The notes: generated from the letters alone by a model not told the origin. 49,618 nucleotides of DNA from CAYJEQ01 sp964370185 (GCA_964370185.1 CAYJIJ010000009.1:1-49618), one strand, 5' to 3'. Positions 8,048 to 16,841 are shown, counted from the first letter of the stretch. A program made the numbers and translations.

Positions 8048-9562
8048 ATGGAGAAGATTATTCTAAACGGCAAAAATCTCGACCTGCCAACTCTTAGAAG
8101 AATTGCCTATGATGGTGAAAAAATTGAGCTTGACCCAGAAGCAGTAGAAAGAGCTAAAGCTGCAAGACAAGTTCTTTTTGATATGGCAGCTGAGGGGAAA
8201 CCTGTTTATGGACTAAACAGAGGTGTAGGCTGGAATAAGGATAAAGAATTTGATGCAGATTATTTTGAGCAGTACAACAGAAATATGCTCAACTGCCATT
8301 CCTTAGGCGTAGCTCCCTATTGTACAATAGAAGAAGTTAGAGCAATGATGGTTATAAGGCTAAATACTGCTCTTTGCGGAAGCTGTGGTATCGGTACTGA
8401 AATAATCGGACTTTATAAAGAGTTTTTAAATAGAGGAATTCACCCAAGAGTTCATAAAAGAGGCTCAATCGGTGAGGGCGATATTACAACACTTTCCCTA
8501 ATCGGTTTAGCATTTATGGGTGAGGCAGATGTAGAGTATAAAGGCGAAATCATAAATGCAGGCGAAGCTATGAAAAGGGAAAACCTAATTCCACCAAAAC
8601 TTGGCCCTAAGGACGGACTAAGCATAGTTTCCTCTAATGCACAGGGTGCGGCATTTGCGGCAATAGCTGTAATGGAACTTGAAGAATATCTAAATGTTTC
8701 AAACCTAATTTACTGCCTCGCATGGGAAGGATTAAATGGCGTTATCGACCCAATTAATGCTGATGTAAACGACACCAGAGAGCTTGAAGGTCAAATCGAA
8801 ATGGCGAGAAGATGCAGAAAGCATCTTGTTGGCAGCTATCTACATACTCCACATCCAACACGCCATCTTCAAGATCCACTTAGCTTTAGAGGTGGTTTCT
8901 CGATAAATGGTTCTGTTTTAGACTCAATGAACTATGTGAAAAAATTACTACATATTCAGATGAACACCACAGATGACAACCCTTGCATACTGCTAAAAGA
9001 TGGCAAAACATATGTAAGCTGTAATTTTGAGGTTACATCACTATCCGTTGGTATGGAAATGATCGCACTTGCACTGGGGCATCTATCCAGAGTAATAGCG
9101 TATCGCATGATAAGAATCACAGACCCTGCATTTACACATCTAACACGCTTCTTAAGCCCTGATGAAGAAAAAGTAATTGCATATAGCACCATACAAAAAA
9201 CATTCTCTGCTATCGACGCTGAAAACAGGCATCTTCTAAACCCAAATTCCATGGACTGCTACTCAATCGCAGGTAATATAGAAGACCATGCAAGCTTTTT
9301 ACCATTCACAGCTGAAAAGGTAAGCAAAATGGTTGATAATCTCAGATATATGTCCGCTATTGAGCTAATCCATGCAATGCAAGCTATCGACATCCGCAGG
9401 ATGAAAGAAGGCGAATTTGCACTTGGTGTGGATACAAAGAAAGTTTATGAAGTTTCAAGAAAAGAAGTTCCATTCTATGATAAAGATAGAAATATCAGCA
9501 TAGATATAGCAAATGCATACAATATCGTTAAAAATGGCGTTCTAAATGAATTTGTAGAATAG
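8048..9562 (+). CDS. HAL/PAL-family lyase lacking the MIO triad; probable ergothionase-like trimethylamine lyase
   Basis: The 504-residue protein has the aromatic amino-acid lyase scaffold: VYGLNRGVG (residues 53-61, with the conserved Tyr54), SSNAQG (195-200), QDPLSFR (275-281), NTTDDNPCI (306-314) and EDHASF (412-417). Where ammonia lyases read GS-VG-ASG-DLAP, this protein reads GSIGEGDITT (139-148). The Ala-Ser-Gly that cyclises to the MIO electrophile is gone, with one residue deleted. Ergothionase, which eliminates trimethylamine from ergothioneine, is a known family member that works without MIO because its leaving group is already quaternary. The BCCT transporter gene next door supports a betaine substrate. 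The exact substrate is inferred; a degenerate HAL is the alternative. AAAGGAG precedes ATG 8048. Confidence 0.72.
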   Translation: MEKIILNGKNLDLPTLRRIAYDGEKIELDPEAVERAKAARQVLFDMAAEGKPVYGLNRGVGWNKDKEFDADYFEQYNRNMLNCHSLGVAPYCTIEEVRAMMVIRLNTALCGSCGIGTEIIGLYKEFLNRGIHPRVHKRGSIGEGDITTLSLIGLAFMGEADVEYKGEIINAGEAMKRENLIPPKLGPKDGLSIVSSNAQGAAFAAIAVMELEEYLNVSNLIYCLAWEGLNGVIDPINADVNDTRELEGQIEMARRCRKHLVGSYLHTPHPTRHLQDPLSFRGGFSINGSVLDSMNYVKKLLHIQMNTTDDNPCILLKDGKTYVSCNFEVTSLSVGMEMIALALGHLSRVIAYRMIRITDPAFTHLTRFLSPDEEKVIAYSTIQKTFSAIDAENRHLLNPNSMDCYSIAGNIEDHASFLPFTAEKVSKMVDNLRYMSAIELIHAMQAIDIRRMKEGEFALGVDTKKVYEVSRKEVPFYDKDRNISIDIANAYNIVKNGVLNEFVE

Positions 9563-9611
9563 TTAATATGGAGCTTAGCCGTGAGTATGCATGGCTGTGC
9601 AGTGATTAACT
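9561..9611 (+). other. Weak stem-loop after the MIO-less lyase gene
   Basis: AGTTAAT at 9561-9567 pairs with ATTAACT at 9605-9611, with a small inner AGCC/GGCT pair. There is no T tract, so it is not a convincing terminator. It begins at the lyase stop codon, and transcription may continue into the transporter gene. Confidence 0.3.
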
Positions 9612-9671
9612 GTGATATGAATTTTTAGATAAAGGTGGCTTATATAGTTTGATGTGAAGAAAATTATTGAG

Positions 9672-9724
9672 TTAACTTTAGAGGGAAATTAACTTAACTT
9701 AGTAAGATTTTTAGCATTTAACTT
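9672..9724 (+). repeat. Four TTAACTT copies upstream of the BCCT gene
   Basis: The 7-mer TTAACTT starts at 9672, 9689, 9694 and 9718, all on the plus strand and within 90 bases of the transporter start. Regulator half-sites are possible, but the motif is AT-rich. Confidence 0.35.
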
Positions 9725-9757
9725 AAACACCATCAAAAATATTTTAAGGAGATTTTT

Positions 9758-11371
9758 ATGGAAAAACGTACACAAAAAATGAAACCGATAATTATTTATC
9801 CAGCGGCAGCACTATTCTTAGCAGCAATTGTACTCGGACTTGTTTCCCCTGAAGGATTTTACAATGCAGAAACAGCAATCGTTGGCTTTACAATGAAATG
9901 GCTTGGATGGCTATTCGGTGTTGTAACACTTGCGATGCTCGTGCTTTGCCTCTACATAGGTTTCTCTAAAAAGGGCGACATCATCCTCGGTGGTAAAGAT
10001 GCAAAACCAATCCTAAGTAAATGGGCTTGGACAGTTATCGCACTCTGTGGCGGTATCGCTTCCGGTGTTGTTTTCTGGGGTATCGCAGAACCACTAAGCC
10101 ATCTTGCAAATCCTGTTCCATGGATGGGACTTGAGCCATTCACAGAAGAAGCGGCTATTGCAGGTCTTGGTGTTACAATGTATCACTGGGCAATTCCTTA
10201 CTATGTATTCTACACAATCTGTGGTGTTGCGGTAGGTTATGCTTGTTACAACATGAAGCTGGAATACACAGTAAGCTCCACTCTATACCCTGTATTTGGT
10301 AAAAAAGTAAAAGGCGTTGGCGGTAATATTATCGACCTTATCTGCCTATTCGGTATCGCCGGTGGTGTATCCGCAGTACTTGGTGTTATCGCTACACAGC
10401 TTGCGGCAGGACTTAACTATCTATTCGACATTCCTGCAACAAACATGACAAGAGCTATAATCCTTGTAGCAGTTGTTGTAATATTCATGCTTTCAAGTTA
10501 TACAGGTATCGCTAAGGGCGTAAGAATTCTTTCCGACCTTAATGCGAAAATATTTGGTTTCTTCATGGTGTTTGTATTCCTATTTGGCGGCACATCCTTC
10601 ATCCTTTCTATGACATGGGAAGGCTTTGGATTTGCAATGGACAACTTCTTCACAAATGCTACATACCTAAGTAGTGTTGACGGTGAACTATGGCCACAAT
10701 GGTGGACAGTTATCTACTACGCTTGGTCGGTAGGATACGGCCCAATGATGGGGATGTTCCTCGGTAAAATTGCAAGAGGTAGAAGCCTTAGAGAGTTTGT
10801 AACTGTTAACTTCGCAGTTCCTGCGGCATTTAACTTCCTATGGTTTGGCGTATTTGGTTCAGCAGCATATAATCTACAACTTAAAAAAGGTGTTGACCTT
10901 TGGGCAGGTATCCAAGAGCTTGGCGCAGAAGCTTCTGTATTCATCTTCTTTGAAAACTTCCCACTCGGATTTGTATTTAGCTTCGTGTTCATCTTAGTTG
11001 CTGGTCTATCCGTTGTAACACTTTGTGACTCGATGACAACTACAATCTCTGCGATGTCCTGCGACATGAGCGAAGATGTAGGTGCAGAACCTCCAAACAA
11101 ACTAAAAATCTTCTGGGCACTTGTTATGTCCTCACTTGCTTTCATCAATATCGTTTCCGCTTCAACAACTGGCGAAATCAGCGGTATAGATGCTACAAAA
11201 CAGCTTGTAATCGCTACAACAGGCCCACTTCTAATCCTCTGTGCATTCCAGACATATTCCGTGTACAAGATGATGAAGTACAACGAAAAATACAATATCG
11301 CTGAGTGCCCTGAAACTGCTGAGTACGACCCTGAAATGGTTAACTTAGATCAGGATATCGGCGCTAACTAA
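9758..11371 (+). CDS. BCCT-family betaine/carnitine/choline-type transporter
   Basis: This 537-residue polytopic membrane protein (about 12 segments) imports trimethylammonium compounds by cation symport or by exchange. BCCT hallmarks are FWGIAEPL near residue 108, WAIPYY in the substrate-site helix, and the conserved loop WPQWWTVIYYAWS...GKIARGRSLREF near 310-350. The loop reads PMMGMF where many sodium-coupled members have PFVGMF. Lacking the usual long regulatory tail, it resembles metabolic carriers more than the osmostress carrier BetP. AAGGAG precedes ATG 9758. Position after the MIO-less lyase gene suggests import of that enzyme's quaternary ammonium substrate (inference). Confidence 0.87.
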   Translation: MEKRTQKMKPIIIYPAAALFLAAIVLGLVSPEGFYNAETAIVGFTMKWLGWLFGVVTLAMLVLCLYIGFSKKGDIILGGKDAKPILSKWAWTVIALCGGIASGVVFWGIAEPLSHLANPVPWMGLEPFTEEAAIAGLGVTMYHWAIPYYVFYTICGVAVGYACYNMKLEYTVSSTLYPVFGKKVKGVGGNIIDLICLFGIAGGVSAVLGVIATQLAAGLNYLFDIPATNMTRAIILVAVVVIFMLSSYTGIAKGVRILSDLNAKIFGFFMVFVFLFGGTSFILSMTWEGFGFAMDNFFTNATYLSSVDGELWPQWWTVIYYAWSVGYGPMMGMFLGKIARGRSLREFVTVNFAVPAAFNFLWFGVFGSAAYNLQLKKGVDLWAGIQELGAEASVFIFFENFPLGFVFSFVFILVAGLSVVTLCDSMTTTISAMSCDMSEDVGAEPPNKLKIFWALVMSSLAFINIVSASTTGEISGIDATKQLVIATTGPLLILCAFQTYSVYKMMKYNEKYNIAECPETAEYDPEMVNLDQDIGAN

Positions 11372-11395
11372 TCCTAAATTAGAATAATATTATTA

Positions 11396-11428
11396 ATGGG
11401 GTCACCTGCCACAGGCAGGTGACCCCAT
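11396..11428 (+). terminator. Terminator of the BCCT gene
   Basis: A perfect 15-bp stem (11396-11410 with 11414-11428) closed by ACA is followed by ATTTTATATTT on the plus strand. It lies 25 bases after the transporter stop. Confidence 0.85.
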
Positions 11429-11470
11429 ATTTTATATTTGATACTTTAAAAGAAATATATAATAATATAA

Positions 11471-11508
11471 AGCTAAGAAGCAGTCGCTCACGCGACTGCT
11501 TCTTAGCT
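11471..11508 (-). terminator. Terminator of the minus-strand YhcH-end operon
   Basis: A perfect 17-bp stem (11471-11487 with 11492-11508) with TCAC loop lies downstream of the minus-strand gene ending at 11556. Minus-strand sequence after it is T-rich. Confidence 0.8.
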
Positions 11509-11555
11509 GAAAAAACTATCTGCAAATTTTAAGGAGTATTTATATCTTATTGTAA

Positions 11556-12026
11556 TTAATCCAGCAGTGCAGTGCTGATTTTAATTACAACTTTACGCAC
11601 TTTACAGGGCTCTGACTTTGCTACAAGCGGCCTGTGAATATCGTCTGGGAATAATACACAGAAGCAACCAGGGTACATCTCTACAAGCGCTTCATTTTTC
11701 ACTGATTTATAGAAGATGAGGTCTTCTTCATCAATTCTTTCATCAACTTCATATTCGTCTAAAAAATTGGTTACGCCAATGCATTCGCTGCCTGAAACAG
11801 TAAACTGCACATCAATGTATTTTTCATGGGACTCAGGGCGTCTTTCGGAAATATGCGCTGTTTCTGCACCGAAAAGCTTAGCGTACATATCCTCGCCTTT
11901 GATTTCGTATGTGCCATCTTCCATTGCCGCGAAATTGGTGTTTTTTAGATAGCTAATAGCCTCAACCAACACCTTTGGGTAGTTTGGTAGTTTAACATCA
12001 TTGTCAATATTAGAATAAATCATCAT
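11556..12026 (-). CDS. YhcH/YjgK/YiaL-family cupin-like protein
   Basis: This 156-residue protein belongs to the family of E. coli YhcH, YiaL and EbgC (beta-sandwich, metal-binding, often beside sugar-acid catabolism genes). The putative metal ligands are visible: PESHEKYIDVQ (near residues 64-74) and FPDDIHRP near the C-terminus. Members are thought to act on sugar anomers or related intermediates, but the exact reaction is unsettled. It lies 18 bases after the cyclase-family gene and is the last gene of that operon. Start is ATG 12026 behind GAGAGGAAC; the next ATG, one codon on, is equally possible. Confidence 0.8.
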   Translation of the reverse strand: MMIYSNIDNDVKLPNYPKVLVEAISYLKNTNFAAMEDGTYEIKGEDMYAKLFGAETAHISERRPESHEKYIDVQFTVSGSECIGVTNFLDEYEVDERIDEEDLIFYKSVKNEALVEMYPGCFCVLFPDDIHRPLVAKSEPCKVRKVVIKISTALLD

Positions 12027-12044
12027 AAGTTCCTCTCGGTTATA

Positions 12045-12731
12045 TTATCTTGTGAAACCTGGGAGGCCTTCTATTGCATAGGCACGCACAGGGCATGAGT
12101 CGAGTCCAACAATTGGGAGTGGGGTGTAGGACATGAAGAAAGTATCTGTTGTAAGTTTATCAAGATTGCATAAAACTTCAATGAATACAATATCTTCTTC
12201 CATAAGCACATCGTGGAAAGCGCATACATCGAAATTACTGCTTTCGATGGAAACACCATCGCCAAAGCCCACGCATTTAACTTTTTTATCCCTAAACCAC
12301 TCAGCAGCTTCACGGCAGATTAAAAGCCTTTGATCCGCTTCAGTGTTTGTAAGCTCTGTGAAAGGTGGTATTTGGTACTGGGAGTCTAAAATGATTATGT
12401 CGCCTTCCTTAACACGGTCACCAATAACTTTATCTAAATCAGCTGGCATGATATGTGTGTATGGTGCAACATGCTCGAATTTAACATAAAGTGCACGTCC
12501 CATAAATGTGGTGAGGGGAAGCCCTTGCACATCTGTCCAATCATCGTGGTGATGATATGGGCACTCAACATGTGTACCTAAATGGCTGGTTAAATCCATT
12601 ACAGTGTGAAAGTCGGGGATTGGGCCACCAGTGTTAAATCTTGTTAGGTGACATCTTCTGCTTTCAGTTTTAGGGTCTAAAATTTTTGTTAGGTCTACAA
12701 CTCTTAGGTTGCCAAGCATTTCTACGCTCAT
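12045..12731 (-). CDS. Cyclase-family (kynurenine formamidase-like) metal hydrolase
   Basis: The 228-residue protein has the cyclase/kynurenine-formamidase family metal-binding signature as HLGTHVECPYHHH (near residues 50-62) and a conserved LDSCPVRAYAIEGLPG tail. Family members hydrolyse N-formylkynurenine, isatin or other amides and lactones; the substrate here is unknown. AAAGGAG lies just upstream of ATG 12731. The neighbours are a PanE-like reductase (94 bases upstream) and a YhcH-family gene (18 bases downstream). Lactone opening in sugar-acid catabolism would fit the galacturonate cassette, but this is speculative. Confidence 0.8.
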   Translation of the reverse strand: MSVEMLGNLRVVDLTKILDPKTESRRCHLTRFNTGGPIPDFHTVMDLTSHLGTHVECPYHHHDDWTDVQGLPLTTFMGRALYVKFEHVAPYTHIMPADLDKVIGDRVKEGDIIILDSQYQIPPFTELTNTEADQRLLICREAAEWFRDKKVKCVGFGDGVSIESSNFDVCAFHDVLMEEDIVFIEVLCNLDKLTTDTFFMSYTPLPIVGLDSCPVRAYAIEGLPGFTR

Positions 12732-12825
12732 AATAATTCTCCTTTTTATTCATTTAGCTTTAAAAGCTTAATAGATTAATTTTTGTTCTGCTTTAAATTT
12801 ATACTACTTAAAATATGGATTAAAC

Positions 12826-13737
12826 CTACTTTTTGCCCTCGATAGCATGAATCATATTTACTATAAACTCATGGCTTGGAGTGGCTACACCAATATCTTT
12901 CCCTGCTTTTACTACTGCTCCGCTAATAGTGTCCACTTCCGTCTTTCTGCCGTCTCTAATATCGGCATATATGGAGGTTATGCCATGTGGGGCACCCAGT
13001 ACTACCTTATGCACATTTTCCTGTATTTCGTCTTCATCAAAGCCAAATCCTTCGGCATTAGCAACAGCAACAGCTTCTGAGACAAGTGTCTGCATTAAAA
13101 CCTTAGCATTTGCGTTAGTCTCCATATAGCCCATTTCCACTTGTAAAGCGGCTGTAAGAGCACTAATAGAGGAGTTTACAAATAGTTTAGACCAAATTAG
13201 CTTTCGTATATTATCCTGCGCTTCGCTTTCCACTCCGCCCTCTGTAAATCCATCTGCAATCCAAGCAATGTCTTCGCTGTTTCCACCGAAAAGCCCCATG
13301 TAGGACTTACCACTTCCGCCATGTCTTACTGTGAGGTCGTCATTTATCGAGGCATTGTGATTTGTGGCTCCGATTATTACTCTCTCCTTAGCCGCAAACT
13401 GACACAGAACATCTTCATGAGTTGCTCCATTTTGGAATGTTAAAAGATATGTGTTTTTACCAATTAGTGATTTATTTGATTCAAGTGCCATCTTAGAGAA
13501 GAGCGCCTTTACAAATATAATCACAACATCGGCCTCGCCAACCTCAGCAGAATTGGTAGTTGCTTTTGGATGCACAAGTATTTTGCTTCCATCATTTTCG
13601 ACAATTGTCACACCGTTTTTATTGATGTAGTCGGCTCTATTTACATCCACATCAATCAGATATACATCGTGTTTACGGGAGAGAAATCCCCCTATGAGCA
13701 TGCCCATTGCGCCTGCTCCAAGTACAGCAATTTTCAA
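12826..13737 (-). CDS. Ketopantoate reductase-family (ApbA/PanE) NADP oxidoreductase
   Basis: This 303-residue protein has an N-terminal Rossmann domain (VLGAGAMGMLIG, near residues 4-15) and a C-terminal helical domain. The catalytic Lys segment IWSKLFVNSSISALTA and the DGRKTEVDTISGAVV substrate-binding segment are both present. PanE itself reduces 2-dehydropantoate to pantoate, but many paralogues reduce other 2-keto acids. With no panB/panC nearby and with sugar-acid neighbours, a keto-acid reductase of a catabolic pathway is as likely as pantoate synthesis. A promoter-like element lies upstream at 13780-13808 on the minus strand. Confidence 0.8.
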   Translation of the reverse strand: MKIAVLGAGAMGMLIGGFLSRKHDVYLIDVDVNRADYINKNGVTIVENDGSKILVHPKATTNSAEVGEADVVIIFVKALFSKMALESNKSLIGKNTYLLTFQNGATHEDVLCQFAAKERVIIGATNHNASINDDLTVRHGGSGKSYMGLFGGNSEDIAWIADGFTEGGVESEAQDNIRKLIWSKLFVNSSISALTAALQVEMGYMETNANAKVLMQTLVSEAVAVANAEGFGFDEDEIQENVHKVVLGAPHGITSIYADIRDGRKTEVDTISGAVVKAGKDIGVATPSHEFIVNMIHAIEGKK

Positions 13738-13779
13738 AAAAACACCCCTTAATTTATTGTATAATGGTAATCTAATATC

Positions 13780-13808
13780 ATTATAAATAGTATTTGATTA
13801 TTTGTCCA
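13780..13808 (-). promoter_or_regulatory. Predicted promoter of the panE-like operon
   Basis: On the minus strand TGGACA (13808-13803), a 17-base spacer and TATAAT (13785-13780) form a near-consensus sigma-A promoter in the gap between uxaB and the panE-like gene. The last three genes can therefore be expressed separately from uxaAB. Confidence 0.5.
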
Positions 13809-13812
13809 TGCA

Positions 13813-15297
13813 TTATTTTTTAATGCATTTTTTCATTACAGCATATGTACCATCCGATTTTATTAAATCGAGATATTTAAGCACCATTTCACTAAATCCA
13901 TTTATCTTATTTAGGTCTTCGCCCCAAAAATCGATGTTACTGCATACCTTGGATACGAGATCACTGCTACTGGCATCTTTGTTTGCATAATAGAACTCGA
14001 GCACATCCATGTCATCAAGTATCCTATACTGCTCTTCACCCCTTTTGCCTATAAGGGCATTATCTGCAAGCTTAGTGCCACTGAAGAAAGCGATATAAAA
14101 GGCGAAAGAGGCCGCAATGCATTCGGGCAATTTATCATATTTTGCTATATAAGCCTGTAGTGAAGGCATTACCCTTGCTTTCCATTTTGAAGTGGAGTTT
14201 AGCGATATAGCAAGCAGCTCATGGTCAATGAAAGGATTATCAAATCTATCCACTACCGAAGCGGCAAACTCCTCAAGCTCATCTTTAGGTAGTGTGAGTG
14301 TGGGGATAATTTCTTCGGCTATTGTTTTATTCATAAAACTTCTGATTACATCATCCTGCATAGCTTCACGCACAATATTTTCTCCTGCAAGATAAGCGCC
14401 CAGCACCATTGAAGTATGCGCGCCGTTTAATATGCGTACTTTGCGCTGTTTATAAGGAGCGGAGTCCTCCGTGATAACCACGGGCAGATTAGCTTCCTTA
14501 AATGGGAGTTCATTTGCAAGGGAGGCGGGGCCTTCTATTGCCCAAAATCCAAATATCTCGGCGGTGTCAATCAAATCGTCTTTGTAGCCAAGCTCTTCAC
14601 AGAGTGCCTCAGCTTCACTTCGAGGATACCCAGTCACAATGCGGTCAACAAGTGTGGAGCAGAATATATTTTCGGCTGTTAGCCAATCTATAAAAGCTTC
14701 TGGTAACTGCCAGAGCTTTGCATATTCGTTTACACATTTCTGAAGCTCTTTACCGTTATTATCTATTAGCTCACAGGAGAGAATGACAAACCCCTTTGCA
14801 TCTTCAAATGAATTAAATCTCTCATATAGGAACTGAGTGAGTTTTGCTGGAAAGCTTTTAGGGGGAGTGTCCTCTAAGCGGCAATCTGCATCAAAAACTA
14901 TTCCTGATTCGGTGGTGTTGCAAGTGATGAAGCGAAGGTCTGCATTTTTAGCACATTCCATAAGCTTCTCATATTCCTTATATGGGTTTATACATCTGCT
15001 TAGTGAGGAAATAACCCTCTTTTGATTTACCTTTTCGCCATTTAATCTACCCCTGAGATAGAGGGTGTAGAGGGAGTCTTGCTCGTTTATCATTTCAGAA
15101 AGACCATTTTCAATTGGTTGGCAGACTACTATTTTTGTATTAAAACCCACTTTTTCATTCATTACATCCACAAAATAGTCCACAAATCCACGCATAAAAT
15201 TGCCCTCGCCAAACTGGAGTATGCGCTCGGGGGCATTTTTTAATAGGTAGCCGTCATATGAAAGCTCATCAAGTGTTTTATAAGATAATTTTTTCAT
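13813..15297 (-). CDS. uxaB: Tagaturonate reductase (altronate oxidoreductase)
   Basis: This NADH-dependent enzyme of the mannitol dehydrogenase family reduces D-tagaturonate to D-altronate, step two of galacturonate breakdown. The 494-residue protein shows LQFGEGNFMRGFVDYFVD near the N-terminus and the family segment KVRILNGAHTSMVLGAY. The start is ATG 15297 directly behind GGAGGAG; the in-frame start at 15348 overlapping uxaA would bury that RBS. It lies 37 bases after uxaA on the same transcript. Confidence 0.9.
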   Translation of the reverse strand: MKKLSYKTLDELSYDGYLLKNAPERILQFGEGNFMRGFVDYFVDVMNEKVGFNTKIVVCQPIENGLSEMINEQDSLYTLYLRGRLNGEKVNQKRVISSLSRCINPYKEYEKLMECAKNADLRFITCNTTESGIVFDADCRLEDTPPKSFPAKLTQFLYERFNSFEDAKGFVILSCELIDNNGKELQKCVNEYAKLWQLPEAFIDWLTAENIFCSTLVDRIVTGYPRSEAEALCEELGYKDDLIDTAEIFGFWAIEGPASLANELPFKEANLPVVITEDSAPYKQRKVRILNGAHTSMVLGAYLAGENIVREAMQDDVIRSFMNKTIAEEIIPTLTLPKDELEEFAASVVDRFDNPFIDHELLAISLNSTSKWKARVMPSLQAYIAKYDKLPECIAASFAFYIAFFSGTKLADNALIGKRGEEQYRILDDMDVLEFYYANKDASSSDLVSKVCSNIDFWGEDLNKINGFSEMVLKYLDLIKSDGTYAVMKKCIKK

Positions 15298-15334
15298 CTG
15301 TTCTCCTCCAAGTATTATGGATTTTAGCAATCTT

Positions 15335-16813
15335 TTAAAGGGTAACACCTTGCTTGAATATTGCCATGTCGTGATATCCCATTTTTTCAGTTTTTACCTT
15401 TTCGCCAGAAGCGACACGCAAAACATAGTCGAATAGCTCTTCAGGTCCGCCATCTTTGCTATTTTCAATGACAGTACCGCAGTTAAAATCAATCCAGTTG
15501 TTTTTCTTTTGGCTGAGTGGGGTGTTTGAAGAGATTTTAACAGTGGGTACGGGCGAGGCAAACGGTGTGCCCCTGCCAGTGGTAAATAATACAATATGAG
15601 CACCTGCGGCTGCAAGTGCGGTTGAAGCTACCAAATCATTGCCGGGAGATGAAAGCAGATTTAAACCACGCTCTTTTACTATGCCGCCATATGGTAGCAC
15701 ATCCACTATTTCTGCAATGCCTGATTTCTGTGTGCAACCAAGCGATTTATCTTCAAGGGTAGAAATACCCCCCTTTTTATTTCCTGGGGAGGGATTTTCA
15801 TATATTACTTGATTATGGGCTATAAAATAATCTTTAAAGTCGTTTATTAGCTTTACTGTTTTATTAAATGTCTCCTCATCTTTACAGCGATTCATAAGTA
15901 GCGTTTCCGCTCCAAACATTTCGGGTACTTCGGTTAAAATTGTGGTGCCACCGCCTGCAATTAGCATATCGGAGAAAACACCGACTGTCGGATTAGCAGT
16001 AATTCCCGAAAGCCCATCGGAGCCACCGCATTTAAGCCCTATAATCAGCTCGCTCGAGGGAAGACTCTCTCTCTTAAAGCCCTCGGCATATTTATTTAAC
16101 GCCTCAATCTCTTTAAGTGAGGCTTCTATTTCGTCTTCATGATCCTGTGCGACAATAAATTTAACCCTGTCAGTGTCATACTCGCCCATATATTTTTTTA
16201 GTACTTCTATATCGGAATTTTCACAACCAAGCCCAAGCACGAGCACAGCGGCCGCATTTGGGTGATTTATTAAATCTGCAAGGATAATTCGTGTGTATTC
16301 TTGGTCGTCACCCATTTGGGAACAGCCATAGGGGTGGGGAAATGCAACGACATCATCTACATTTTTTGAGATTATACCCTTTGCCATGGTGGCAATTTGT
16401 TGAGCTACATTGTTTACACAGCCAACAGTCGGTATTATCCAAATTTCATTTCGCACGCCCACTTTGCCATCCGCTCTCCTGTAACCCATAAAGGTTTTAG
16501 GCTCGGCTTTTGAAAGTGCATCCAAAGCCTTTTCGTATTTATAAGATATAACATCGGAAAGGGTTGTTTTTAGATTGTGTGTATGTAGATGGCGTCCGCT
16601 TTCAACATCATTTAGCGTATATCCAATGGGAGCACCATATTTAATTACAGCTTCGCCTTTAGCTATATCCTTAAGCGAAAACTTATGCCCCCTTGCAATA
16701 TCTTCTTTGAGTGATACCATATCACCCTCTATATCAGCTTTGAATCCCGATGGAAGGTCTAATAGTGCCACCGCTACATTATCTTTTGAATTAATCTTTA
16801 TATATTGCTGCAT
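15335..16813 (-). CDS. uxaA: Altronate dehydratase
   Basis: This iron-dependent dehydratase converts D-altronate to 2-keto-3-deoxygluconate. The 492-residue protein combines an N-terminal SAF-like domain (about residues 1-85, ending in HLHTHNL) with the UxaA catalytic domain from about residue 100 (GYRRADGKVGVRNEIWIIPTVGCVNN). LGLGCENSDI and LKCGGSDGLSG supply conserved cysteines. It is the first gene of the minus-strand uxaAB transcript, opposite the LacI-family gene, with a promoter and operator-like palindrome between them. Confidence 0.92.
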   Translation of the reverse strand: MQQYIKINSKDNVAVALLDLPSGFKADIEGDMVSLKEDIARGHKFSLKDIAKGEAVIKYGAPIGYTLNDVESGRHLHTHNLKTTLSDVISYKYEKALDALSKAEPKTFMGYRRADGKVGVRNEIWIIPTVGCVNNVAQQIATMAKGIISKNVDDVVAFPHPYGCSQMGDDQEYTRIILADLINHPNAAAVLVLGLGCENSDIEVLKKYMGEYDTDRVKFIVAQDHEDEIEASLKEIEALNKYAEGFKRESLPSSELIIGLKCGGSDGLSGITANPTVGVFSDMLIAGGGTTILTEVPEMFGAETLLMNRCKDEETFNKTVKLINDFKDYFIAHNQVIYENPSPGNKKGGISTLEDKSLGCTQKSGIAEIVDVLPYGGIVKERGLNLLSSPGNDLVASTALAAAGAHIVLFTTGRGTPFASPVPTVKISSNTPLSQKKNNWIDFNCGTVIENSKDGGPEELFDYVLRVASGEKVKTEKMGYHDMAIFKQGVTL

Positions 16814-16841
16814 AATAGCCTACCCCTCGTTTTAAAATTAA

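Noticed and set aside
8453..8500. Frameshift or sequencing error as cause of the missing MIO triad
   Set aside because: The reading frame is intact on both sides, flanking GS and GD are in place, and a single-codon loss with substitution is not what a frameshift gives.
8048..9562. Annotation as ordinary histidine or phenylalanine ammonia-lyase
   Set aside because: The Ala-Ser-Gly needed for the MIO cofactor is absent (GSIGEGDITT), so ammonia-lyase activity is not supported.
10717..11295. 192-residue open frame antisense to the BCCT gene
   Set aside because: Shadow of a conserved transporter gene, no RBS, no recognisable domain.
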